64,000 nucleotides of DNA from positions 282,501-346,500 of the forward strand of contig CAJNDS010002408.1 in assembly GCA_905221605.1 (NCBI GenBank). Direction: 5' to 3'. A model generated the notes under the pieces. The model had not been told where the DNA came from. It ran no database searches and saw only the letters and a list, made by a program, of their open reading frames with translations. This document shows, piece after piece, positions 44,701 through 55,899 of this stretch. Position 1 is the stretch's first letter. Each line of letters begins with the position of its first letter. This DNA is from Symbiodinium natans (Eukaryota > Sar > Dinophyceae > Suessiales > Symbiodiniaceae). Both the position numbers and the translations under genes were made by a program.

Positions 44701-47700
44701 TCGAGGGCAGCAGGGTCGTTGGATTTGAGGCGACGTGACGATCTCTGTCTGCTAGTGCAGTACAGTTGGAACGTTCTCGTCTGATCAGGTATTTCCTTTG
44801 AGTCTCCAACAGGAGAAAAGGCGCACGGTTATTTTGAAAACCTCTTCGCGGCATCAGTCAAATAATGTTGTAGCAGGGGAGACGGCAAACTGACCTGCGG
44901 GGACTTGGATGATCCTGTTCCGCGCTTTGTGGCGGGCTCAGATGGCCTGTGTTGCTGATGATTTTGAGCCTTTCTCTGAGTTCTTTGGCACATGAGGATC
45001 TGACAAAGGAGGTCAGTGTTATCTACAGCTATGACGTTGCCCCTGGCTGAGATGTTCCCATGGTGTTTCAGAAGCAGTGAGGGCATGAGACGCTGTGCCA
45101 GGTATGGATTCCAAGTCCTATCCGTTGGGCTTCCCGCTGGGACAGTTATCTGTGCCTCAGTTGCAGTGAGCTGCTACGGCCCGTTGCCGTCTGTTGTAGG
45201 AACGCAGTGCGTCTTAACTCTGTCGGGCCAGGAAGATGCACGAGGGTCAGATCCACTGGTGCTTGACTCAGCATGTGCAAGGGACCGCAGGGCGGGCGGC
45301 GGGGGGAGGGGGATAGGGTTTAGGCCATCAAGGTCAACAACAACAACGACAGCAACAAAAAGTGCCAATAACAACAGCACCAACAACAACGACAGCGGCT
45401 ATGGGGAGCTATAACCGTGGTCATGCTAATACAGATGTGCACCCAGACTGCAGGCCTCGTTGTCGAGGGGTGTTGTTTAATTAATGGTTTTTGCGGTTGC
45501 CGACCTTCGAACCGCGAGGATTTCAGAGCCCACGTGCAAAACGCAAACGCGAGTGCGAACTTAAGTACAGATACAAGAAGAATACTATATCCAGCGGCAA
45601 GTCGCATACAGTCCGGGTGAACGTTAAGCCGACCAAAAAACCCGTGACCCAGATCCTATAAACCTTCAGTGCAGTCTGAAGCGTCAGCAACTCGGCTGCG
45701 GCCCTCGCGCCGACTTTTAGTTATGTAAATCTGGAGCATGAGTTGCGTGCAAAGATGTAATGTAGACATATCGCACTGCGGATGCCTCATCTTTGTAACT
45801 GTGAGCAACAGTGACGACAGTTAATGGCGCACCCGGGGGCCTCATCCTCGTAACTGCCAGCACTTTTGATGCGCAAGCCCTAGAAGTCACGACGCTACGC
45901 TGGCGCTTCATCCTCGTACGAAAGCAAACCAAACGCCAAAAGCGAGCACAGTTCCCAGGATGGCGCGCTGCGGGTGCCTGATGATATCATTCGTCTTTCG
46001 AGCAGAGCCCTGCTGGTCAGGTCTTGAACTTAAATGCGAACCTCTCCGCATCAATGCACGTAAACCGTAAACGTATTCTGTATCAACCACATGGACTTGA
46101 TCTTTGCCTTTGTATACATTGTACAGGGCAGCCTCACAACCAGTCCCACTTGTGGATGAGAAGTTAAATCCATGTCATGTGTGTCAGCTGCGAGGAAGTT
46201 TGCATGGTGTTTTCAACACATACAGCAAAATGGATTCACTTGTGGGGCGAGAGATAGTAATTTCCGGGGGGGTGGTAAAGCTGCAGGAGGGCGGGGAGAT
46301 TTATAGGCCGCGACAGCCTGAGAGATGCGATAACTCGCACATCCAGATACAAAGCGTGTTTCTACAGCACATGCTCGCCGTTGAACATTTGGGATAGCAC
46401 GTCCTTCTGCCGTGCAGGTTCTCCATCATCAACTCGTTGATGATCGTTGCTCCAGCAAGATTTCTGTTGATCCAGAACTGCCTAGAACACGGTCGCTTTT
46501 GCCAGGTTCTCTTCCTCTCAGGCATGGTGGCCATGATCTTGTTGAGAACGCTCCATCGCTTCTTGGCTCCAGAAAAGATGTTAAAGCTAGAGCGTCAAGC
46601 TGTGCTCTTGCTTCTTCTTTGCTTTGTGGTGCTACTCAGTGGTTGGATGTGGTTGGTCAAATGCTTGTAACCTGCTCTGTGTTGCGCTTCAAGGCGACAT
46701 TGCCAAATACAATGACATGGAAGCAGATGACCAGGGCGAGGAGAATGTGGAGAAGCAAGAAAGAGCATAAAGCAAGACACTGACGCAAAAATCTGGAAAC
46801 AGGTTTGACAGGTCTTGCCAGGTGCTTGCCAGGTGGTTACTGCATTGCATGCCAGGAGACTGGCTGGAAGCTCGTTCACGGCGACGTGTTCAGAAAGCCA
46901 CCGCACTCAAAGGCAATCGGATACGGCATCCAAGGCACAGGGGTATGACGAACTTGCACAGGCACTGGCTGTCTCTGTCGGCTCCGGCGTCAATACCTCA
47001 AGTACTGAACATGTGCTGTGGGGACAGCGCTGTCATCAGCACTCGTTTCTTTAAAGAGAGAAGCAAGACGGATCATCCTTGATGAAGTGTGTTGCAGAAA
47101 GGTGATAGAGCTAAGAATCTCGATTTGTGGGCTTCGCTCATTTTATGCTCTTTCGCCCTCCGATTGGTTTGTGACCAAGGTCCAGCTCCTGGTGTGCTCT
47201 TGCGTCACGCTGGTTTTCTCAGCTGTGGGGTTTCTGTCGCCGGTTCACCGCGGTTCCATCCTCCAGGCTGATGTCTTTACCTGTATTTCCGTGAATTTCT
47301 GTGTTGCCGAAGCGATAGGGTCTTCGCTGCAGGGTATGCTTCTGCTCTTCACCTTCGCTGGCATATTGGCAGGCTCTGACTTTGATGCCTCATGAGATTT
47401 TTAACAAAATCCCCTGACAGGGTACACGTCTGCTCGCTTCTACAAGATGTGGAAGGGAGAGGCAACAGCTGTACGAAATCCTAGACCCTAGGCAGCTGCA
47501 GCTCCCATCGTTCCCATCGTTCTCAGAGGACTGGAAGAAGACCACTCTCCTGACGGCACTGCTGCGCCTCTCTCAGCCCTGGAGCTCGGCAGCGATGAGA
47601 GCTCAGACTGCTCTCAGGTACCCAGGGACTGTCTTCTGCATTTTCTTTGTGCTGGATCTCTTCATCTGGGGCTGCTCGCCTGCATGTGCCTGCTGTAGCT

Positions 47701-50070
47701 GCTATGGATTGCTATGGCCTGCTACTTTGAATCTTGCAGGCGCGGAATGTGGCAGACACATCTGTGCATGAACTTCCCACTTTCCGGGCAATGCCTCCTA
47801 CTAGCTAGTTAGTATTCTTCGCTACTATAGCAAGTACATATTATGCACAATGCTAGCTTTTGATTCTCGTCTCTTTGGCAGGAACGCGATCGTCTGGCGC
47901 TGTTCCTTTCACGACAATGTTTGCGCTTCTGGTATTGTGGTGTCACTGGCTGACATTGAGCATATTGCATACGGATCAAGAAGCTTCCATGGCTTCCACC
48001 GCATGAGGTGCTTCTTTGTCGTTGTTGATGTTGTTGTGCTTTCAGTTGGCAGGTTCGGAATTTCTGTGCCTTTGGTCTTCCTGGGAGCTTTCTTCGGCTA
48101 CAAGAAGGTGCGCAGCTTTCGGAGACTTTGCCAACGCTGCAGGCGCTTACAGGCCTCTACAGAGCACTGACCATGTCCAAGGCGCCCATCTCCCTGCCAG
48201 TGCGGACGAACCAAATCCCACGGCAGATCCCTGCCCAGCCCTGGTACATCACCGGCGTGCTTCTCTCAGACATATATTCAGAGTCCATTTCGAACATGTG
48301 CCTGATGGTTGCTAGGATGCTTGTGCATCAACATGTCTTGTGAGTACAGCAGCGTTTTTTATGGTGGGCTGGGAGTGGCGCTGACTACCCGAATGGCGAC
48401 GCGCGATCATACGTATGAGATTGCCGCACGTAGTTACATGTGCAACCAACGAATGTTATGCTGGCAGACGGCGCATGACGGCGGGCTGCTATTAAATAAC
48501 TTCATAGGCATCTTTTCAAGCCGCGTGGCTTGTGATATCTGCTGCAGTCGACCCGGCCTTGGTGCAACGGGTCCGGAGCTGCACAAGAAGCCCACGCTGA
48601 AACGCGCGGACCCGTCGCACGAGCAAATGGCTGTTTGCAAATGGCCGTGGGGGGTAGCAAGCGAATACAGGAACAGAGTGTTTTCCCATGAAAATTCAAG
48701 GAGCTGCCGCCCCCCCCCCCTCCCCCCAACCCCTCACCGCCGCCCCTGCCGCCATCCAAACGGGAGCAGCAACAAAAAGTCAAACGGGGGCAAGCACAAA
48801 TCTCACCCTGTTGCAGTTCCTCCAACACAAGTAAGCACAAAGACTGACGACTTTTTGTTGCCGATGCCGAGGTGTTCTCCTGCCTGATTGGTGGCGTGCT
48901 TCCGTTCGCTGGTGTTCCATGACTGCAAGAGCTTGATGCAGGCTTGATATCTCGATATCGCCCGGTTTCATTTGGCCGTGTCTGGCTTAGGTCTTTACTG
49001 AGCTCTTTTTCATCATGTCCTCCATCTGGCAGCATCAGTCGCGCCCTTGGTCGCGACGCCCCGGTGAAGATTGTCGTTTGCTTGAAAGGCTGCATTGTGG
49101 GCCAGGTTCTACTATCTATTTGGCTTCCTCATGCTGGTCCTTGTTATCTTGGTAGTAACATGCGCGGAGATTTCCATCACGCTTGTTTACTTCCAGCTGA
49201 CAAACGAGGTGCGCTAAGAAAGCCTTGACCAGCCTGTGTGCTCCAGTTGCAGTGACCATGTGAGTCAGGACTATAACTGGTGGTGGCGATCCTTTCTCAC
49301 AAGTGCATCATCAGCCTTGTATGTCTTTGCATATTCGTGTACCTGCCCAAGCTTTCGTCGATCACTTCTGCGTTGATGACGCCTGTCAAGATGCAAGGCT
49401 TGTATTATTTCACTCGAATGCAGCCAGAACCCCAGTATCACGGTTCACGTCTTTGCCATTTGTGTTTTCTGCAAGCTCCATGCTGGTCCATACTTGCTCA
49501 GGATAGGCCACTACGTGGGCGCGTTGTTGTACTTCGGATACATGCCAGGGACACATCCGGTCCGTTACTGTTGGCGGATGAAAGCAATGTGGAAAGTATG
49601 CTGCGCTGGGTGGCCAAGGTTTGTTATCTCCTATACGTTTGCGCTGCTCACGGGCGCCATTGGGCTCTGCGCTGAGAGAGGGAGAGACCGCGCATGATCG
49701 AGCGTGCAGAGGAAAGGAAGAGAAAGGTTGTGCTGGATGAGGAGGGAGAGTGAGAGACGGACCAGTCATGCTGGCCTTTGCAGGCAAAGGCCAGCCATCT
49801 ATGCAATTTCTTGACAACAGGTTTAGCGCAACATTCTTCTTTGTGCGCACCATCTACGGCGGCAGACTTGGCAAATTCAAGCCAGACCTTGATCTCATTG
49901 ATCTCAGTGCGCCGTTCATCAGGTTCCATCAAGATAGACTGATGCACCGCGCTTGGAGAAGGCATTCCGGCATGTTCCGGAGGGTTGATACATGCAGTGA
50001 CATACACTGTGAGACCGCCAAATACTGCCTCTTCATCAGGTCGAATGAAGGCCCACGGTGCAGGGAGTGA
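41704..50070 (+). CDS. TM9SF: Transmembrane 9 superfamily protein (nonaspanin/EMP70), about 35 small exons
   Basis: Exons I can place: 41704-41749, 41816-41880, 41968-42006, 42061-42090, 42161-42199, 42243-42319, 43846-43905, 44054-44087, 44156-about 44185, 44380-44421, 44512-44541, 44672-44734, 44997-45035, 45232-45258, 46418-46445, 46506-46557, 46694-46746, 46856-46912, 46962-46988, 47180-47266, 47333-47372, 47421-47461, 47529-47563, 47618-47670, 47882-47939, 48053-48107, 48182-48256, 48872-48913, 48991-49037, 49106-49208, 49269-49336, 49436-49474, 49502-49543, 49619-49663, 49827-end. Joined, they give a signal peptide ([12 protein letters not shown]) and lumenal motifs [55 protein letters not shown] and GFPVGLKV. 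The membrane half gives [119 protein letters not shown] and [10 protein letters not shown]. These proteins have nine membrane spans and act in Golgi/endosome sorting and membrane-protein targeting. Phases agree at nearly all junctions, so the gene looks functional. Unresolved: the loop near 44185-44380, the link 45035-45232, and the exact stop. Confidence 0.92.
42838..42996. repeat. CCACTG / CCACTACC microsatellite in a TM9SF intron
   Basis: Two successive arrays, (CCACTG)n with interruptions and then (CCACTACC)n, lie in the 1.5-kb intron between 42319 and 43846. Confidence 0.92.
43140..43310. repeat. Tandem duplication of about 75 bp in a TM9SF intron
   Basis: GAACCCAGGCGCACGGAGTG and GAGCCCAGGCACAGGGAGTG are each followed by AATAGAGGGATAAACCTCTA or AATGGAGGGATAAACCTCTA. 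AGGGATAAACCTCT contains the dyad AGG..CCT. Confidence 0.8.
43724..43766. repeat. GT/GC dinucleotide microsatellite in a TM9SF intron
   Basis: GTGTGCGCGTGTGTGCGCGT then about nine GT units. Confidence 0.93.
45338..45402. repeat. CAA-rich simple repeat in a TM9SF intron
   Basis: CAACAACAACAACGACAGCAAC and related triplets inside the intron between 45258 and 46418. Confidence 0.85.
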
Positions 50071-50790
50071 ACGACTCGGTGCGGCGTTGCACTGAAGCAG
50101 GCTCGACTAAACCAAGGAGAGTGTTTCATATTAATGCTTGTGTCAGCCACTGAACCTGCGGCAGGTGATGATGCTGCACTCCGATTGAGCTGGCTAACGA
50201 AATCCACCTAGCACATGTCGTTTGCGTTTGTCAAGACTCAGCTTGGAGAGGCTTATGTGACACATGGACAGACGCAAACAGAACATGCTGACGCACGAAT
50301 GTGCAGAGTTTGCGTGACAGCAACGGATAGCAGAGGGCATGCAGTGGAATCCAAAGTGGAATGTCTGGAACATGGCACCTTTGCCGGTCTAATGTGGAAT
50401 CGACATGTTGCTGCCTGCTGCATGAACCTCTCCAGACGCGCTTGCAAGCTTCGGGGTTCAAGATTAAGCGACATAATCACACGAAGTATTGCAAATCAGT
50501 GATCGTGTTGCTGGTAGACCAATATGCTGGCCAGATTATGAGCAGACTTTTGTTGGCTTGTTCCAAGTACACAAGCCAGTGGCTACATGGCCTCCATGCT
50601 TGGTCTGTGATTGTTGGATATTGGTAAAGCCGTATATATCCTGATGTCAGTGCGGTCACTGCCCGTGGATTCCTCAATTGATGTAGTGGGTGTGATTCCT
50701 CCTGTTTCAGCTTGAGCTGTCTCTGCTGATGCATGCAGGCAGCTCCAGCAGACAATCATGCCTTCGTTGTGCAGGCTCTGGCCAGAATCA
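50070..50790. other. No gene seen
   Basis: Open frames at 50215-50502 and 50361-50627 have no recognisable motif and overlap in different frames. Confidence 0.35.
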
Positions 50791-50794
50791 GCTA

Positions 50795-50895
50795 CTTTGG
50801 AAACTTTGAAAACTCAGCTGTTTGTTGGAGAGGTCGCCGTTGGAAAATCCCATGCCATGCTCCTGACTGATGAAGGGGTCATTTACAGCTGGACA
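50795..50895 (+). CDS. RCC1-repeat exon, first piece
   Basis: The frame reads LFVGEVAVGKSHAMLLTDEG then VIYSW. It matches the RCC1 blade consensus (V.V..G..H...LT..G.VY.WG). RCC1-like beta-propellers serve as guanine-exchange or scaffold modules. The exon ends near the Trp codon at 50894; exact splice sites were not fixed. Confidence 0.6.
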
Positions 50896-51194
50896 GCCTG
50901 GCATGATGACCTTCGTTGGCATGTTTCAATTGTGATTGGGACTTGGCTTGAAACTTGTGCATGACACGGCACTGTCCTTGTTGATCTTTCGTTGATATGT
51001 CGAGAGTTGGGTCTTGTTCTTTAAAGAACAATGGAACAGCAGCTGGATGAGCCTCTGACTCCACGCGTTTTTTCTCTTCTTATCCTCGCTTTTAAAACCG
51101 AGGGCCTATCCTTTGTTCCCGAATGCTCCCAGAAGGGTTCCCGTTCTAAAGTTGGGGGTCTGGGGGTTGGGAGGTTCCCTAACTTCGTTGCATT

Positions 51195-51280
51195 GTGTTC
51201 GCCAAGCGTCCGTAAAGCGTCCGTAAAGCGTCCGTAAAGCGTCCGTAAAGCGTCCGCAAGCGTTCGCAAGCGTTTGCGAG
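51195..51280. repeat. Tandem AGCGTCCGTAA decamer/undecamer
   Basis: AAGCGTCCGTAAAGCGTCCG and further copies decay into AAGCGTTCGC units just upstream of the GTGG array. Confidence 0.85.
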
Positions 51281-51399
51281 TGGCGTCACGCGCGCTGTTA
51301 AGGGGAAATTCCGCAGGATGCGTGTCCCCGTGGCGTTCCGCGTGGCGTTCCGCGGCGTTCCGAATCCCTCAAGCTATCAGGGGGAACTCCACAGGATGC

Positions 51400-52260
51400 C
51401 GTGCACGGTGGTGGTCCCGTGCACGGTGGTGGTCCGTGGTGGTGTGGTCCGTGGTGGTGGTCCATGGTGGTGGTCCGTGGTGGTGGTTCGTGGTTGTGGT
51501 CCCGTGGTGGTGGTGGATGGTGGTGGTCTGTGGTGGTGGTCCCGTGCTTGTGGTCCCGTGGCGGCGGCCCCGTGGTGGTGGTCCCGTGCTTGTGGTCCCG
51601 GTGGTGGTCCCGCGGTGGTGGTCCGGCTGGTTTGTGGTGGTGGTCCGTGGTGGTGGTCCGTGGTGGTGGTCTCGTGGTAGTGTGTGGTGGTGGTCCGTGG
51701 TACCTCGTGGCGGTGGTACCCGTGGTAGTGGTTCGTGGTGGTGGTACGTGGTGGTGGTCTGTGGTGGTGGTCCGTGGTGGTGGTGGTGGTGGTGTTCGTG
51801 GTGGGATGTGGGTGGGTGGGGTGTGAGTGGGTGGACTGGTGGTGATGGTGGACCTGGTGGTGGTGGTGGTGGAACCCGGTGGTATGGTACCTGCTGGTGG
51901 TGGTAGCGGTGCCTGGTGGCGGTGGTGGTACCTGGTGGTGGTACTTGGTGGTGCCTGTGGCGGTGGTTGTGGTACCTGGTGGCGGCGGTGGTGGTACTTG
52001 GTGGCGGTGGTGGTGAAGGCCGTGGTGGCGGTGGTGGTGGTACTTGGTGGTGGTAGTGGCACCTGGTGGGGTGTGGGTGCGTGGGATGCGGGTGGGTGGG
52101 ATGTGGGTGGGTCGGTGTGGGTGGGTGGGATGTGGGTGGGATGTGGGTGGGTGGGTGTGGGTGGGTGTGGGTGGGTGTGGGTGGGTGGGATGTGGGTGGG
52201 ATGTGGGTGGGCGGGGTGAGGGTCGGTGGGGTGCGGGTGGGTTAGATGTGGGTTCGACTA
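51400..52260. repeat. GTGGTGGT / GGGTGGGATGTG array, 860 bp
   Basis: Two consecutive subarrays on the plus strand: imperfect GTGGTGGTCC units (51400-52080), then GGGTGGGATGTGGGTGG units (52060-52250). They lie between RCC1-like exons, probably in an intron. All long open frames here, on either strand, are repeat products. Confidence 0.95.
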
Positions 52261-53575
52261 CGCAAGAACTTCATGCACAATGATCCCATTGCGGTCATAC
52301 CGTCCCGTGGTTTTCCGCAGTCGCGGTTTCCCGTCACAGTGAATGATCCGATTGAACCGTGCGAAAAAAAAGTCTTTTCCGCCCGCGCACCGACGTTTCG
52401 TTTATATTGCGTTATATTTACGTTATAGGCGACTGCTTTCTGCATTCGGGTTCGTGGCTCCTATCAGGCTTTTTTTGCTTTTCGTTGTTTTCCCAGGGAT
52501 ATCGGCATTTGCTTTAGTCTTCCTTGGAGCATTGTTTGACAACCCTTCCAAGTCCGATGTGCAAGCATAGGGTTTCCTCCCAACTCATGCCCTCCGCTAT
52601 GAAAATAATGCAACTTCCGCCGCATATTTTCGCATGAACTAACATAATGCCATCGACTTGTATCGAAGCTGAACCCAGTCGAATCTAAGCACTGGACTAG
52701 ACATTGGAACAAAGCAGAATGTAAAAAAAAGTGTTGTCGCTTTCGTGCTTTAGGGCAACTGGTTGTTTCAGGGAATCCCACCTTTGGCCCGGGACAGAAG
52801 AGGTGACACCTCGAGGAGGCAGGTAGCGCCTCCTAGGTCCTAGGAGTTTCGAGCTCACAAGCAGATGAAGTCCTCAGCCCCTCAGCCCTGCCTGGACCCG
52901 GTTGTTGCCGACTGCCTATCCAGACCAAGAGACCAGCCCAGAGACCATCTCTTGTCCAGGAAAACCACAAAATCCAAAAACAGCGTCTGTCCAAAACTAT
53001 GGGGATGCAGCCTAAAAAAGCGCTGGTTCTCGGTTTACTCGCGCAAACAGATGGCTCAAAGCCGCCTTTTCTACAGAAACTGGTTGTGTGTGAGAAGATC
53101 TCTCACTCACGCTGGTAGATTAGGGAGAGGGAGGTTAGATTTTGTTGCTAAATTCTCGGTTTCGCCAGGGGTACCGACAACGAGCACGGGCAGCTGGGCC
53201 GAGCCTGCCACAACCAGGCTTTTCGGCATAAGTTTGTACCAAAGTACAGTATGTACATGTATTTGCAATTTTGTGCAGTCATTGCGCCTCTGCGCCTAGG
53301 ACAAAATGCTGAAGCCGGCCCCTATCATCGGTGGTATCAAGCGCCTCGCTCAGCAGTGTCCGCGAAAATGTACATAGAGAGTATTTCATCAGCCGTCATC
53401 ACGCATTGCAGGCAAGAAATTGTCGTCCAGATCGCTTGTGGGTTGAGCTTCAACTGCAAATATGCGTCACATCGCGTAAATCCTCGTGGGTCTCAAAGCA
53501 CGCTGCTCATGAGCCATGAGCTGCTGCTGAAGCGGTGACTCACAGATGCAGTTCTTTCACATGTGATCTGTCCAG

Positions 53576-53633
53576 GAACCATTGTCTTGCACTCACGCAA
53601 AGAGGAGCACTCTTTGCATGGGGCAACAACAAG
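53576..53633 (+). CDS. RCC1-repeat exon
   Basis: After GTCCAG the frame gives NHCLALTQRGALFAWGNNK, the core of an RCC1 repeat, then a GC donor (AAG/GCTTGC). It joins in phase to 53686. Confidence 0.7.
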
Positions 53634-53685
53634 GCTTGCACGGAATCTTCCAGAACATTTCGGACATACTTCCTTGAGATTTCAG

Positions 53686-53763
53686 GCTGGTCAGCTCGGT
53701 GTCGACGGATTTAGCGCAGCTGCACCAGCCAGTGAACTCGTCTCATGCTTAGACAGCACCTAG
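53686..53763 (+). CDS. RCC1-repeat exon, continuation
   Basis: Following TTTCAG the frame reads AGQLGVDGFSAAAPASELV. Joined to the previous exon it forms WGNNKAGQLGVDG, the loop that ends an RCC1 blade. The 3' end is not fixed; a GT at about 53740 is possible. From 53763 to 54060 nothing is recognised. Confidence 0.65.
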   Translation, partial: AGQLGVDGFSAAAPASELVSCLDST

Positions 53764-54065
53764 ACTTTATTTGTCCTTGTGGTATGCGGTCTGTGTTACA
53801 GGCAGTCACGGCACCGACGCCTGTAAAACACTTTGAGGGCCAGGAGCCATACGGCTGTTGCGGTGGAAAGTTCATGACTTTTTCTTTGTAGTGTTGATGA
53901 CGTGTGTCTCTTGGCTGGATCGAAGGAGTCCTCTTTCTGTGCCCGCAGCTGCAGCTGTGGTCCTGAAAGCTCCGCCTGCGTCACTGTGCGCGGAGAGGCG
54001 AGACCGAAAGTAGACCGACAGTGAGGTCGATAAGGTTGACAGTTTCTCCGGAGAGCATCTGACAC

Positions 54066-54180
54066 TTGGACACACTGAGGTGTACGTCTGGGGTGCTATC
54101 AGCTGCTTGGCATGGTTTAATCTCGCTTGGCTGTGTTGGAGATGGAACGCTTGGGACAGCGCATGCAGGCTACTACATCC
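54066..54180 (+). CDS. Probable RCC1-repeat exons
   Basis: LGHTEVYVWG (about 54065-54096) and CVGDGTLGTAHAG (about 54136-54175) look like the end of one blade and the following loop, with a short gap that may be an intron. They lie on the same strand and in the same order as the preceding RCC1 exons. Confidence 0.45.
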
Positions 54181-54469
54181 TTGGAGCACAGAAGAAATAC
54201 GAGAAAGGAGAAACTTGTACTGCCGTGCTCTCAGCATTCCGCAGTAGAACCGCTCGGGTGGGAGCAGAAAGGGATGTTGTTGCCATGAATTATTGTTAAC
54301 CAAATGTAAAGGATTGCAAAGTATAGTTTTGGAATCTTGTGGTGTTAATTGCAAAGAAACACAAAGAAAAAAGATACCTTGTGGTTGGCTGCCACCAGTG
54401 ACCACCCGCTGCCTTCGGTTGATGAGCCTTTGCTGCAGTGTACTTATATGTACTTATCATGCCTCTGCG

Positions 54470-54550
54470 GGTCCCCACGTCTGCTGCAGGCTGTTAGCCG
54501 GGGTATGCCGGCGTCATCCGGGGTCCCCACGTCTGTTGCTGTCAGCTGGG
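54470..54550. repeat. Direct repeat of GGGTCCCCACGTCTG
   Basis: Two copies about 56 bp apart, each followed by a TGCTG-type word. From 54200 to 55640 I recognise no gene. Confidence 0.7.
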
Positions 54551-55899
54551 CTTTTCTTTGCCGATCACTGTACCTCCATGTTTCGAGTGGCGCAGTTTGT
54601 CTGGAGCAGAAGCTCCCAGACTGCTTGTGCCTGCAAGAGCAGCCATCGACTCCCATCCTCGCGCCTGCACAGATCTACAGGCTTTCGTTCAGAGTGTCCC
54701 CGACATTAGCTGCCTGTCTGTGATCTTTTCTCCTTCTTGCTCCACACTGACCGCATTTCCCGGCGGCCCATCTTCCCAGGCTTTCCGAGGCTTAATGCGT
54801 CCTTCACCTGCGCCATCCTGCGCCACATGTTCTTGCTGAGAGTGTGGTGCTTTCATCGGAGTAGTGTTCCTGGTGCTCATTTTCGGGTCATTTGCATCGA
54901 TCAGTGCGCTTCTGGGACACGCTGCTGGTGCTGTGCTGGACATACACTGCTTCCGCAAGAGCGCCTGAGCGGAGTTACCGTCTTGGTAGGTTTAGAAGGT
55001 TGCGCTGAAGGTAGGGCGCATGCGACTCGCATCGGATGCGCCAGCGCAGTCAGGTTGCCTCCAGCTCGCAAGTCCAACTCTTGACTGATTTGACTGCGCT
55101 TTCAATGCTCTCGACCGTTCTGTTGTCGAGCAACTAACGCCTCGTGGCTGTGGAGCCTTCAGGTTAAGGATTTCTAATGTTGTCGCTACGCGACCCGCCT
55201 CGGCCGGGTCCCCTGCAATCGCTCCTTTTGAAGACACTCTTCTAGCACACCCCAAATGTGGGAGTGGTGACACTAGCAGGCAAGGACAGCTGGGTTTGGG
55301 TGGTGAGGCACGAGGCGAGTATAGAGGGGTGCGGGAGGAGGGTGGGTTGGGGAAAGGCGAGGGGGCGGGGGGTGTAGCGAGGTGTGGCCAACATGTCGCC
55401 CCTGGTCCTGATGCACCCTACCCGGACACCTACGGCTCAAGGCCTCGGCGGATTGAGAAGGCATGCGATGTGTCACGCGCGTCCTTCCAAGAAAAGCATC
55501 TGCAGGACCGCGCCAGCAAGGGCTAGGGGGTAGTTGCAAGGGGAAGGAAGTCAGGGGGAGGGAGGGGTCTTGAAAGGTTCGGGTGGGGTGCCTGCTTCGT
55601 GCTACCCGCTGCCCAGACCCGTGCGGCCCGAGGCGTCGGCAGATGTGAGTCAACATTGTTCCAATTTGTTCCACCAGGTCCCCGTCTGCATCAAAACCCT
55701 TCCTCGGGAGCTGTATATGGAGGATGCCGGGCCGGATCAGGTCTGCAAGGGGTTTTCAAGCTGTGTGACATTTGGTGTGTCAATGCTGTGAATATCTTTG
55801 AGCCTTGGAGGTCTCTGTGTACAAGGACCTGACCTTGCCTTTGTACTTTGTATAGGTTGAACATGGAGACTATATGCAGACCAATGATCGACCGGCCAT

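Noticed and set aside
44997-45101. A 16-bp intron between two TM9SF pieces (45036-45051)
   Set aside because: Too short to be spliced. The second piece matches the family only in length, so this junction is left unresolved.
51274-52283. Several Gly/Val/Trp-rich and Pro/Thr-rich long open frames
   Set aside because: They are products of the GTGG array in different frames and on both strands.
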